Source: Clostridia bacterium (GTDB lineage: Bacteria > Bacillota > Clostridia > Lachnospirales > Lachnospiraceae). Taken from it: 39,960 nt of DNA. The notes under the pieces were generated by a model. That model did no database searches. It was not told the DNA's origin and saw only the letters and a list, made by a program, of their open reading frames with translations. Made by a program: the position numbers and the translations under genes. The stretch covers positions 1-39,960 of the forward strand of contig BNZC01000010.1 of the NCBI GenBank assembly GCA_026000755.1, given 5' to 3'. Each line of letters opens with the position of its first letter. Within the stretch, counting starts at the first letter, position 1. Below are positions 7,309 to 16,645 of the stretch, in pieces.

Positions 7309-9843
7309 ATGTCCATGAAACTGCTGATTATGCGGCAGTTTGCAGAAGTATTTGGTGCCTATGCTGTTTTGGTACTATTGCTTCCCTGTCTTGTCTTTTA
7401 CCGAAATGTAAGAAAAGAATCCCTTGAAACCAGACTTATGGTGTATATGGCCATTGGAAATTGTTATATGATGGCAGTCGTTTTTATTATGGGTCTGTTC
7501 TATTTGGCTTTGAGTAAGCTTCATATTCCTGTGTTGGGTACCGGTGTGATTGAAAACACCGCCCGGTGGGATGTTATAAACAGAAGAATCCTCTGGATTG
7601 TTTTAATTGCCAGTCTCCTTTTGACCAAGTTTCGCTTAAAGCGAGTGAAGCGTTCTTATATCGTACAGGTAACACGAGAATATACCATAAAGATTGTCAA
7701 AGGAACTGTTGGCATAAAATCTTTCTTTTTGATGGTGGGTTTTTGGGCAAAAAAGCAAGTGTGGTTTGCCGGGATTCATACTGTAAAGCTCATTCGAAAG
7801 AATATAATTGATGCTGTTTTGTTTCTGGGTCTGGTGTTTCTCCTACTCCTTGTATATGGTAGGGGTATGTTTCAAGTATATGGTTACACCGCCTCCGATA
7901 TGTTGGTGCATACGAATTGGGTCAACGATTTAAGCCAAAACCATATTTTTAGCGGGGGGGTATATCCCTTTGGCTTTCACTGTATTGTATATTATTTGCA
8001 TACCGTATTTCATTTGGACACCTTTGTGGTATTTCGGGTCTTTTCTTTTGTACAGACCTTATTTATACATTTAAGCCTCTTGCTGTTTTTGAAGAACTTT
8101 TGCAAATCAAGATACCTGCCCTATGGTGCTATGGCACTTTATATTGGCGGAAAATTCTTTTATTTTTACACCTATAGCAGGTTTTACAGTACCTTGCCTC
8201 AAGAATTTGGCATGATTTTTATTTTGCCTGCTGTGTATTTTTTAATCGGCTACTTTCGAATTCGAAAGCAAGAGCTTGCGAGAGTAGGTAAGCCCGAGGA
8301 AGAGCTTGCGAGGGTAAGTAGCCCTGAGAAAGAGAAAAAAGAGGGAGACAGAGGAGAGGGAAAGGAAACGGAACAAGCAGGTAAGTCACCTAGTGATTTT
8401 GTTCAAAAATGGCGTTCCTCTTATCGAAACAGCCAATCTCTCTGGTATATGGTGTGGTTTGCCTTAAGTGTCAGCCTGACCTTATCCGCTCACTTTTATG
8501 ATACTATCATTGCGGCACTCTTTTGTATTGCTGTTGTGGTTTCTTATGGTCTTAGGTTTGTAAGACTTGCTTATTTGAAACGCTTACTTCTGGGAGGAGG
8601 CCTTGGAATCCTCCTTGCTCTTTTGCCCATGCTGATCGCTTTCGCTCTTGGCACACCATTGCAGGGTTCTTTGGCATGGGGGATGAAAGTTGCCGGTGGC
8701 TCGATAGAAACCGGCAGTACAGATTTACCGGGTTCTAAGGAAGCCCCCTCCGGCAAGAAAAAGGGAGCAGGGGCGAAAACGCCGGATGCTACGGCACCGC
8801 CCAAAACAGAGCTAGAGAAAGTAGAACATGCCTTGCTTGCTCTTCCTCAAAAGATTGGTGCAAAAACAGCGGATCTCTTGAATAAACCCATGCAGAGCTT
8901 AACCGTACAGAATATAGAGTTTGCTGTACAGACCTATGTGTTTCCAAGTGCGCCGAAAGTTGTCTTGAACCTTATCCTATATGCAGTACCTTTCCTGTTG
9001 TTGGAGGGACTGGTGTTCTTTCTCTTAAAGAAAAGGGATGAGGCGGCACTGTTGGCATCAGCGGGGATTTTTTTGATATTTATGCTTCTGTTACAGGCGG
9101 CGAAGCTTTTGGGACTGCCTCCTTTGTTAGATGCCAATCGTTGTCGGATTTATCTTAGTTATATGTTGCCTGTGTTTGCCTGTTTTGCCTTAGATGGCAT
9201 ACTGATACTCATTTTTGGGAGGTTTAAGCGTAAGTGGATTTTGCCTCTATGTTCCTTGCCCTTTGTATTGCTTGTGACCTTGTTCCTAGTGCGACCGGGA
9301 GAACTGAGAGAGACCTATACCTCAAGCGCAGAAGAAACGAATACGGCAATTGTTTGTTTGAGCAATATCCTAAAACAGGAGACGAAAGGGACTTGGACGA
9401 TTGTTTCCGCTTTTGACGAAGCCAGGTTGGCGCAGGATTACGGCTATCATTATGAGCTTATGACTTTTCTGCAAGAAATGGAGTCCCCCTCACAGAGAAA
9501 GAGCATTACCATTCCTACCCCGAAAGTATATTTCTTTATTGAAAAGATACCCCTTGCCTACGATTATTCCTTGGCTTATGCGGGAGCCGGCAGTAAAGTG
9601 TCTCAGTCAGTGGCGCAAAAGCCTATGCCGAACTCGGTGGCTGCACTGGATTTTACCTCCTATATCGGAGAGAGTCGTTTGATTCTCATGTCGAAAATGT
9701 ATTATTGGGCAAAGAAGTTTTCTGCAATTCGTCCCAATGAAATGCAGGTATATCTGGAAACAGATGAGTTTATTTGTTATGTTGTAGAGCAAAACACCGA
9801 TCGTCTGCTGGATTTTTCCATAGATTATGGGTATAATGACTAA
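7309..9843 (+). CDS. Polytopic GT-C-like membrane protein, copy 1
   Basis: 844 residues with about 14 hydrophobic helices and a soluble C-terminal domain of about 180 residues. ATG 7309 has GGGGGAGG 8 nt upstream and aligns with the start of its paralog at 11842. After the fourth helix comes ASDMLVH (D197, H201) followed by GGVYPFGFH, an acidic first-loop pattern reminiscent of GT-C glycosyltransferases that use lipid-linked sugars. Conserved between the paralogs are GTPLQGSL.W.M, WTIVSAF, KVYFF.EK, LMSKMY.WA and VEQNT....FSIDYG. A charged loop (about 320-375) interrupts the helices and contains a 30-nt tandem duplication. Not part of the minimal Pel set. Catalytic function is inference; a non-enzymatic assembly platform is possible. 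Confidence 0.6.
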   Translation: MSMKLLIMRQFAEVFGAYAVLVLLLPCLVFYRNVRKESLETRLMVYMAIGNCYMMAVVFIMGLFYLALSKLHIPVLGTGVIENTARWDVINRRILWIVLIASLLLTKFRLKRVKRSYIVQVTREYTIKIVKGTVGIKSFFLMVGFWAKKQVWFAGIHTVKLIRKNIIDAVLFLGLVFLLLLVYGRGMFQVYGYTASDMLVHTNWVNDLSQNHIFSGGVYPFGFHCIVYYLHTVFHLDTFVVFRVFSFVQTLFIHLSLLLFLKNFCKSRYLPYGAMALYIGGKFFYFYTYSRFYSTLPQEFGMIFILPAVYFLIGYFRIRKQELARVGKPEEELARVSSPEKEKKEGDRGEGKETEQAGKSPSDFVQKWRSSYRNSQSLWYMVWFALSVSLTLSAHFYDTIIAALFCIAVVVSYGLRFVRLAYLKRLLLGGGLGILLALLPMLIAFALGTPLQGSLAWGMKVAGGSIETGSTDLPGSKEAPSGKKKGAGAKTPDATAPPKTELEKVEHALLALPQKIGAKTADLLNKPMQSLTVQNIEFAVQTYVFPSAPKVVLNLILYAVPFLLLEGLVFFLLKKRDEAALLASAGIFLIFMLLLQAAKLLGLPPLLDANRCRIYLSYMLPVFACFALDGILILIFGRFKRKWILPLCSLPFVLLVTLFLVRPGELRETYTSSAEETNTAIVCLSNILKQETKGTWTIVSAFDEARLAQDYGYHYELMTFLQEMESPSQRKSITIPTPKVYFFIEKIPLAYDYSLAYAGAGSKVSQSVAQKPMPNSVAALDFTSYIGESRLILMSKMYYWAKKFSAIRPNEMQVYLETDEFICYVVEQNTDRLLDFSIDYGYND
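8271..8330 (+). repeat. 30-nt tandem duplication inside GT-C-like copy 1
   Basis: Two adjacent 30-nt units (8271-8300 and 8301-8330) share their first 13 bases and differ at a few later positions. They encode ELARVGKPEE and ELARVSSPEK in the charged cytoplasmic-type loop. The unit is a multiple of three, so copy number could change without a frameshift. Confidence 0.85.
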
Positions 9844-9901
9844 GCCCCGCTCTTTGGGGTGATACTTATCGGTAAGATTCCTTACAAGGAGGACTAGGCC
9901 T

Positions 9902-11725
9902 ATGATGCTGACATACAGAATTTTTATCACGCTTACCAGTATATTGCTTGTGATCTTTTTTCTGTTTGTCGCCGCAAACATCATGCAAACAGTCTGGAAT
10001 GATTATCAGACAAACCCCTATGCGGGTTCCTTGGTTCCGATTTCGGAAGATAATCAGACCTTGATTGCCCAGACCGATTCCTATCTCCCCATGGGAATCG
10101 CACATTATGTGGCATATGTGGGCAATACCGAAGATCAATCGGTGGGTGCCATGATAGAGGAATGGTGTGTTTACAAGAAATGTGCCTTGCTAAAGAGTTC
10201 TTCTGTATCAAACAGTCTTTGGCACAAGCCGAATCCGCCGGATATGGTGTTACTTGATAGTAACTATCTTACCCTGCCGGAGGATATAAGCATCATACAA
10301 GACTGGGCAAACCAAGGAATCGGTATTGTATTTTTGAATTTGCCGAAAGAAAGTGTGTTGGCGGATTCTAAGGAATTGCAAGATTTACTGGGAATTTCCT
10401 CCATCAAAGCGGCAAACCAATCCTTGACCGGGGTGGAGATTTATGAAGGTTTTCTGTTGGGGGGGCATCAGATTTATGATTCTACCGATCCAAATAACAA
10501 AGATAGATCAGATTTAGACTTAAACGTACCTTGGTATCTTTTATCAGGGGGAACGAAGGCCTATATGGTTGGTCTACTTTCCGATAAGACCGTAAAAAAT
10601 GAGGAACTTCCCGCATTGGTATGGGATCATCCTGTGGCAAATACAAGGGTGTTTGCGGTAAACGGGGATTATATGAATGATGTGACAGGTTTTGGCTTTT
10701 TGGATGGCATGATGACAGAAATGCAAAGCTACAGTATCTATCCTGTAGTAAATGCCCAGAGTCTGGTTTTTGCCAACTGTCCCGTCCTTGCTGACGAAAA
10801 TGATACCTATATGCAGGCCACGTATGGTCAGTCCGCTCGGACTATGTTTCGAGACGTAATCTGGCCAAGCATGATTGCCCTTTCACAGAAAAGTGCCATG
10901 AAAATCACCTGTTTGCTGACACCGAAACTGGATTACACCGATAAAACTGTGCCGGTGGGTGCAGATCTTTCCTCTTATATCAGCCTGTTTAATAAATATC
11001 AAGCAGGTACAGGACTTTCCGGTATGCGAGATTCAGGAACCAGTCTGAAACAAAAAATTGACCAAGATAGTCTTTTCTTAAAACAATATATGCCGGAATA
11101 TGATTATTTTGCCATGTATTTGGAAGATCCAAAGGAATGGAGTGGGGTGGCGGATGAAAATTTACTAAAGTCAATCCGTACAATAGCCGATAACTATAGT
11201 GGTGAGTCTAAGCTGCTGTCCTATTTGACAGAGAATGTGACCTTACAGCAGGGAATTGACACCGGTTTTACCCATAGCTTTAAAGACGATCTTAGGCTGC
11301 GAAGTGTGGAAAGTTCCTTGGCTTACAGCCATATCTTGGTTGATATGAAACCTTTGGTATTTCCTGCTAGTGCAGAGGATAGATGGGAGAAACTCTCCCC
11401 TGCCTTAGCTGCAAATATTGTCACCTATTGGAAACCTTTTTCCCAATTTGGACAAACGGATCTTTCAGAAAGCGACAATCGCATTCGGGAGTTTTTGGCA
11501 TTGAATTACTCTCAGTATCGCAATCAGAATACTATTCATCTGGGAATTACAGGGAAATTTGCGGGAGAGGCGTACTTTATCTTAAGAACGCATGAAGAAG
11601 AGATTGCATCAATTACGGGAGCTACCTATCTTCCTATAGAGGAAGACGCATATCTTATGCAGGCGACCGAGGAAAATGTAACGATTACACTGGAACCAAA
11701 ACAAGTACTGTACTATGTTGAGTAA
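9902..11725 (+). CDS. Membrane-anchored DUF2194-type protein, copy 1
   Basis: 607 residues: an uncleaved signal anchor (about 8-27), then a large domain expected outside the membrane. The first part looks like a Rossmann/GATase-like fold (YVAYVGNTED, PDMVLLDSNYL, GIGIVFLNLP). The rest resembles the DUF2194 family, often found beside PelF-type genes and taking the place of the deacetylase part of PelA in Gram-positive Pel loci. Segments shared with the copy at 14830 include GFLLGG, YMVGL, RVFAVNGDY, YPVVNAQSL, TPKLDYT, LSYLTENVTLQ and FILRTHEE. ATG 9902 has AAGGAGG at 9886-9892. The gap before it holds a CCCC/GGGG mini-hairpin (9845-9859). Deacetylase activity is inference; I could not assign metal ligands. 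Confidence 0.65.
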   Translation: MMLTYRIFITLTSILLVIFFLFVAANIMQTVWNDYQTNPYAGSLVPISEDNQTLIAQTDSYLPMGIAHYVAYVGNTEDQSVGAMIEEWCVYKKCALLKSSSVSNSLWHKPNPPDMVLLDSNYLTLPEDISIIQDWANQGIGIVFLNLPKESVLADSKELQDLLGISSIKAANQSLTGVEIYEGFLLGGHQIYDSTDPNNKDRSDLDLNVPWYLLSGGTKAYMVGLLSDKTVKNEELPALVWDHPVANTRVFAVNGDYMNDVTGFGFLDGMMTEMQSYSIYPVVNAQSLVFANCPVLADENDTYMQATYGQSARTMFRDVIWPSMIALSQKSAMKITCLLTPKLDYTDKTVPVGADLSSYISLFNKYQAGTGLSGMRDSGTSLKQKIDQDSLFLKQYMPEYDYFAMYLEDPKEWSGVADENLLKSIRTIADNYSGESKLLSYLTENVTLQQGIDTGFTHSFKDDLRLRSVESSLAYSHILVDMKPLVFPASAEDRWEKLSPALAANIVTYWKPFSQFGQTDLSESDNRIREFLALNYSQYRNQNTIHLGITGKFAGEAYFILRTHEEEIASITGATYLPIEEDAYLMQATEENVTITLEPKQVLYYVE

Positions 11726-11787
11726 GATATGCTTATCGAAACGCAGTTTCGGTAAGATATGCTTATCGAAACGCAGTTTCGGTAAGA
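11722..11787 (+). repeat. Two tandem 30-nt hairpin repeats between operon genes
   Basis: Two exact 30-nt units (11722-11751 and 11752-11781) plus six bases of a third. Each unit, with the start of the next, folds into an 11-bp stem. Arms in the first copy are CTTATCGAAAC (11732-11742) and GTTTCGGTAAG (11746-11756) around loop GCA, with one U-G pair on the coding strand; the second hairpin spans 11762-11786. No T-tract follows. They sit between the first DUF2194 gene and the second GT-C-like gene and could act as an RNA stabiliser or processing site. Related elements lie at 9865-9876 and 29309-29338. Confidence 0.85.
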
Positions 11788-11841
11788 GAGCTGAAAACTC
11801 GTCAATATGACTATACCAAAAGAGGGGAGGTGAAAGAAGCC

Positions 11842-14799
11842 GTGCACATGCAGCTTGTAACAATTATGCAATTTATCCATGTATTAGCTGTGTATCTGGT
11901 GATGTCACTTGTCTTACCGGCGATTCTGTTCTATAGAAAATTAAAAAAAGAACGTCTGCCGGTAAGAATTATGATGTATATCTCTATCGGTAACATCTAT
12001 ATGGTAAGCTTAGTGATGTTGGTGTCTCTTGTGTATATCCTTTTAGCAAGAATTGGATTGCCTGTGACGGCACCACAGGGAGACATTCCCAAAATACAGT
12101 TGACCACTACAATAAATCGCATCGTGTATACCGCTCTTTTGGTTCTAACGTGCATTACCGTGAAGCTTTACCAGAACACCATCCCCTTTCGAGGGGCGGT
12201 CTCCCATGTGTTTGACTACCTATGGAAAATAACTACTCGAACCATAGGCTTAAAAAGCACATTGGTTCATGTTGTGCTATGGCTTTGGCGTTCCCTAAAA
12301 CACGTATTTTCTCATATTAAAAAACTGCTCTTGGCACATCCGATAGAACTCTTTTTTCTGACAGGTGTCTGTGTTCTTTTAGCACTTGTCTATGGAAGAG
12401 ACATGATAGAGATTCTGGGCTACCGTGCATCGGATATTTCGGTACACCAGTATTGGACAAACTCCATAGATCGGAACCTGCCTTTGGTAGACGGGGTATA
12501 CCCCTTTGGTGCTCATGCTGCAATGTTTTACCTGCACATTATATTTAATATTGATACCGCTATTCTCTTTCGCGTGTTCGCTTATGTACAGACGGCAACT
12601 TTCTTTTTAATATTAGTTCTATTCGTGCGTTGCTTGTGTAAGTCGAAATTTATTGTCTATGCAGGTCTGTTTGCGGTTTTGGCAGGCAGAGGTTTCAGTG
12701 GTGGTGCAGGTGTGGATATGCGTTATTTTGCTACTTTGCCGCAGGAATATGGTATGATTTTCCTTTTGCCGTCGGTTTACTTTTTGATGCGCTTTTTCTA
12801 TCTGCGCAGGCAGGAGGTGGGAACCGGAACACTTCAGCTTGAGAAGATACTAAAGGTCTCAAAGGAATTAGTGGAGCGTAGGGTAAAAAAACCAAAGAAA
12901 GAGAAACCTTTAGAAGACAGGGAACAATCCGAAAATAAAAAAAACGTAAAACCAAAAGCCTTGGTTACCTCATTCAACCCAAGTAAACCCTTTGGCTTGT
13001 TTAAACGCAAGAAAAAAAAGAGTGATTATGAAGCTTTGATGGAAGAGTTGACCGTGGAGGCGGAGGAAAACTACACACAGGAAGTTTCGTATGAGGAGGA
13101 TATTACCGATACAAAGGAGCTGCTTGGTGAAGTATCGTCCTATGAAGAGGAAGTCATCCATGAAGAACCGGAGTTTGATGAATGGGAAGAGTTAGACAAA
13201 CGGATAAAAACAAGGGAAGAGCGGCGTTCCAGAAGGACAGAAGCCAGACGATATCGTAAGGAACGGCGCATTTTTCTGATGAGTCAGCAGAGCTTTTTGT
13301 ACTTGGTGCTGTTTGCGGTTGATTTTAGCCTTACAATTTCCGCACATTTTTATACAGGAATCATTGCGGCTGTGTTCTTTGTGGGTGTTGCCCTCTCCTA
13401 TATCCTTCGGGTGTTTGACAAGGCTTATTTTGGACGCTTGGTTGCAGGGGGGATTGGTGGTCTTGCAATCGCAGCTGTGCCTCTTGTTGTAGCGTTTATG
13501 TTGGGAACACCTTTACAGGGTTCCTTGACTTGGGCCATGGGGGTTATGGGCGTAGACAGTAAACCCGCAGTAAGCGCACCCTCAGAAGGAGGAAACAAGG
13601 GAAAAAATATTGTTATTGATATGAGTAAAGTTGTTGATACCACAGGGGACTCGGATTCGGGAGTAGCGGCTCCTGCGAAAAACTCCTCGGTCGTTACGAA
13701 AGTAACGAAAGGGGTCGTTAATGCAGGGAAAAAGGTGATAGGCGGGATCGTTGGTACCGGAAAGGGTTTTGTAAACTTTTTCGCCCACCCCTTGGACCAG
13801 GAAGTGATTGTGAAGCTTAAGAACTGTTTAAGAGGGGGTATGAACACCGCATTGCAAACGGATAAGTTTGGCAATCTGATATTTTTGTCTATCTATGGTC
13901 TGTTGGTATTTGGCTTGGTGTTTCGACTGTTGGGCGATATGGAGTACGGTGCCGCAATGGTTGCTACCGGAGTGTTCCTACTTCTTTTGACTTTTGACTT
14001 AGATCCGAATGCGACACATATGCCGAGGGTGATGGAACTATCGCGTATTTGCAGTTATTATTACTATGTTTTGGCAATTCCTTTCGCATTTTGTGCGGAT
14101 GCAATTTTATCCCTGCTGCTGCTTCCCTTTAAAAAACGCAGATGGAAGAAATGGATCTTACATACGGCATCTGCCATTTGTGTGTTGATTACGATAATTT
14201 ATATGAGCAACACGGGACATGTTAAGGATTTTTCAAAACCGGCCAGGGAAGTTGCTTTTGTGAGTGTGTCAAACGGTGAAATTGCATGTGTTGCAAAGAT
14301 CCGAAAAGAAGAGACATCCTATAACTGGACGATTGTTTCCGCTTTTGAAGCAATGCGTTTGTTGGATGGTTATGGTTACCATCATGAGCTTGTGGATTTT
14401 CTGGGGGAAATGGAGGGAAGCAGAAGCGATAGCAGCCTGTATATTCCCACCAAGAAAGTATATTTTTTTATGGAAAAGAGACCCATTATATATGAATATA
14501 CCAATAATCCTGATAGAAGTAGAATTTCGGAAGAAGAAGCCAGCAAAAGTTTTCCTGGTATGGGTTTTGCTTCCTATAAATATAAAAATCGAGTCATTTT
14601 AATGTCTAAGATGTATTTTTGGGCACAGCAATTTCGCACCATGTATCCGGATGCGTTGCAGGTCTATTATGAAGATGATGAGTTTGTCTGTTATGTAATT
14701 GAACAAAACACTTCTAATTTGTACAATTTTTCTATTGATTACGGATTCAATGGAAAAAGCAGCAGCACAAGTCAGATTGATGAAATCTTTGTGAGGTAA
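11842..14799 (+). CDS. Polytopic GT-C-like membrane protein, copy 2
   Basis: 985 residues, a clear paralog of the protein at 7309 along its length. GTG 11842 is chosen because its N-terminus aligns residue for residue with copy 1 and AGGGGAGG ends 11 nt upstream. The same marks recur: ASDISVH (D198, H202), DGVYPFGAH, SAHFYTGIIAAVFFVG, GTPLQGSLTWAM, NWTIVSAFEAMR, KVYFFMEKRP and FSIDYGFNG. The hydrophilic loop after the eighth helix is much longer than in copy 1, about 160 residues (roughly 335-480): lysine-rich, then a Glu/Asp-rich stretch, then Arg-rich. A second hydrophilic loop (about 575-640) is Ser/Gly/Lys-rich. The size difference between the copies is almost all in these loops. Role as for copy 1, unproven. 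Confidence 0.6.
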   Translation: MHMQLVTIMQFIHVLAVYLVMSLVLPAILFYRKLKKERLPVRIMMYISIGNIYMVSLVMLVSLVYILLARIGLPVTAPQGDIPKIQLTTTINRIVYTALLVLTCITVKLYQNTIPFRGAVSHVFDYLWKITTRTIGLKSTLVHVVLWLWRSLKHVFSHIKKLLLAHPIELFFLTGVCVLLALVYGRDMIEILGYRASDISVHQYWTNSIDRNLPLVDGVYPFGAHAAMFYLHIIFNIDTAILFRVFAYVQTATFFLILVLFVRCLCKSKFIVYAGLFAVLAGRGFSGGAGVDMRYFATLPQEYGMIFLLPSVYFLMRFFYLRRQEVGTGTLQLEKILKVSKELVERRVKKPKKEKPLEDREQSENKKNVKPKALVTSFNPSKPFGLFKRKKKKSDYEALMEELTVEAEENYTQEVSYEEDITDTKELLGEVSSYEEEVIHEEPEFDEWEELDKRIKTREERRSRRTEARRYRKERRIFLMSQQSFLYLVLFAVDFSLTISAHFYTGIIAAVFFVGVALSYILRVFDKAYFGRLVAGGIGGLAIAAVPLVVAFMLGTPLQGSLTWAMGVMGVDSKPAVSAPSEGGNKGKNIVIDMSKVVDTTGDSDSGVAAPAKNSSVVTKVTKGVVNAGKKVIGGIVGTGKGFVNFFAHPLDQEVIVKLKNCLRGGMNTALQTDKFGNLIFLSIYGLLVFGLVFRLLGDMEYGAAMVATGVFLLLLTFDLDPNATHMPRVMELSRICSYYYYVLAIPFAFCADAILSLLLLPFKKRRWKKWILHTASAICVLITIIYMSNTGHVKDFSKPAREVAFVSVSNGEIACVAKIRKEETSYNWTIVSAFEAMRLLDGYGYHHELVDFLGEMEGSRSDSSLYIPTKKVYFFMEKRPIIYEYTNNPDRSRISEEEASKSFPGMGFASYKYKNRVILMSKMYFWAQQFRTMYPDALQVYYEDDEFVCYVIEQNTSNLYNFSIDYGFNGKSSSTSQIDEIFVR

Positions 14800-14829
14800 G
14801 AACCTTATTTGCTGAAATGGAGGAGGAAT

Positions 14830-16638
14830 ATGCTAAACCTAGATCGCAGAACATTTTTTACTGTTACATCCATTATGATTGTGATTTTTTTCATGTTTCA
14901 GATTGCAGATGTGCTGCGTTTTTTCTGGAATGATTATCATGCCAATCAATATTATGAGGATGCTGCAAGTGATTCTTTGACGGGAAAGGATGTGTATCGT
15001 ATAGCTGAGGAGAATGCTCAGGCAGACAGCAACAAATCATATGTTATCTACGTGGGAGATCCCAAAAGTGAGGGAAAGGGTCACATTGTTTCCCAGTGGG
15101 CAACTTATACCAAACGAAATCTCGTAAGTGTGACCTCGGTGGATGCCTGTACTTGGGCACAGGAAAATCCTCCGGAAATAATACTGCTTGATGGTGACTA
15201 CCTAAATCCCAAATCGGATGGAGAAAAAATCAGACAATGGACAGGGGCAGGCATGGATGTCATCTTTTGTTCCTTACCTTCTCCAACTGCTCTTGTGAGT
15301 TCGCAGGATTTGATGGATATTTTGGGAATTGCCCGTGTTACCAGAGAAAATGTAGATTTGGTAGGTAAGCGCATTTTTGAGGGTTTTCTCTTGGGTGGTG
15401 ATGGTTATTATGAACCGAAAAACGAAGAAGAGAGCGCAATGCGTCAGGATCTGGTACTAAATGCTCCTTGGTATGAATTAACAGGTGGGAGTAAGACCTA
15501 TATGATAGGCTTAATTGAGGACAAGTCTGTTCGAAACGAAAAACTTCCGCCCCTCATGTGGCGGTATGATACCAGTGGCGGAACGGTATTTGCAGTCAAT
15601 GACGACTATATTGCAGATTATATGGGAATTGGTATATTGGATGCCATAATGGCGGAGGCTCATGATTATGAAATCTACCCTGTGGTGAATGCGCAAAATC
15701 TGGCATTTACAGATTTTCCGTCTTTTACCGATGAAAATATGGATCAGATGCGGGAATATTACGGCACACCTTTGCGGGCTGTCTATCGGGATATTGTCTG
15801 GCCGGATATTGCCTCCATTATGATGGATACCGGTTTTAAGTATACTGCCATGGTGACACCGAAATTAGATTATACCGCAGAGGAAGAGCCTGTTGGTGGG
15901 GATTTCAGTAATTATGTCAGATTGCTTCACCAGTATGGAGCAGAAGTGGGATTGTCAGGCACAGCCTTTCCCGGTGTTGATTTAAATGACAAAATAAAAG
16001 CGGATGCTGTGGTCTTGAATAAAAATATGCCGAATTTTTATTATCTGTCCTTGTTTTTGCAGGATCCGAACCAGTGGAATGAAGTGAAAGACGAAGAACT
16101 CCTCTTTGCGACACGAACCATTGCCGCACCCATTGATCGAAGTAAGCCGGTGTTATCTTATCTCACAGAGAATGTGACTTTGCAGAACTTTACAGATAAT
16201 GGGTTTTCCCATACCTATACGGAGGATTTGCGCCTAAGGGGCTTAGAAACCGCCTTGGCTTATACCAATGTTTCGGTGGATATGAGCAAGGTTCCCTACC
16301 CGAAAGAAGCAGGCGACCGTTGGGAGAATCTGTTCTTGGATGTATCGAAGAATTTGGCGACTTTCTGGAAACCCTTTCATAAATTTGACAAAACAACCCT
16401 TGCTCAAAGTGATCAGAAAATACGACGTTTTTTGGCAATGGATTATACAAAGAACCGTGAAAAAGATGTCATAACCGTGGATATTCAGAATTTTCGTGAG
16501 GAAGCCGACTTTATTTTACGCACCCACGGAGAAAGGGTATGGAAAGTGTCAGGGGGTACTTTTGCAGAAATAGAAAGAGGTGCATATATCATTAAGGCGG
16601 AAAAAGAGCAGATTACAATTAGCCTAAAACAGGAGTAA
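14830..16638 (+). CDS. Membrane-anchored DUF2194-type protein, copy 2
   Basis: 602 residues, paralogous to the protein at 9902. ATG 14830 follows GGAGGAGG (14819-14826), whereas the longer TTG-started frame begins before that site. Layout: signal anchor (about 9-29), Rossmann/GATase-like part (YVIYVGDPKSEGKGHIVSQW, PEIILLDGDYL, GMDVIFCSLP), then the DUF2194-like region with YMIGLIEDKSVRNEKLPPL, VFAVNDDYIADYMG, YPVVNAQNL, MVTPKLDYT, LSYLTENVTLQNF and DFILRTHGE. It follows its GT-C-like partner by 30 nt, exactly as in the first module, so the two genes were duplicated as a pair. The pelF gene follows by 7 nt. Confidence 0.65.
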   Translation: MLNLDRRTFFTVTSIMIVIFFMFQIADVLRFFWNDYHANQYYEDAASDSLTGKDVYRIAEENAQADSNKSYVIYVGDPKSEGKGHIVSQWATYTKRNLVSVTSVDACTWAQENPPEIILLDGDYLNPKSDGEKIRQWTGAGMDVIFCSLPSPTALVSSQDLMDILGIARVTRENVDLVGKRIFEGFLLGGDGYYEPKNEEESAMRQDLVLNAPWYELTGGSKTYMIGLIEDKSVRNEKLPPLMWRYDTSGGTVFAVNDDYIADYMGIGILDAIMAEAHDYEIYPVVNAQNLAFTDFPSFTDENMDQMREYYGTPLRAVYRDIVWPDIASIMMDTGFKYTAMVTPKLDYTAEEEPVGGDFSNYVRLLHQYGAEVGLSGTAFPGVDLNDKIKADAVVLNKNMPNFYYLSLFLQDPNQWNEVKDEELLFATRTIAAPIDRSKPVLSYLTENVTLQNFTDNGFSHTYTEDLRLRGLETALAYTNVSVDMSKVPYPKEAGDRWENLFLDVSKNLATFWKPFHKFDKTTLAQSDQKIRRFLAMDYTKNREKDVITVDIQNFREEADFILRTHGERVWKVSGGTFAEIERGAYIIKAEKEQITISLKQE

Positions 16639-16645
16639 GAAGATT

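Noticed and set aside
11722..11787. CRISPR-like repeat array
   Set aside because: The 30-nt units are directly adjacent without spacers and there are only two; no cas genes are present.
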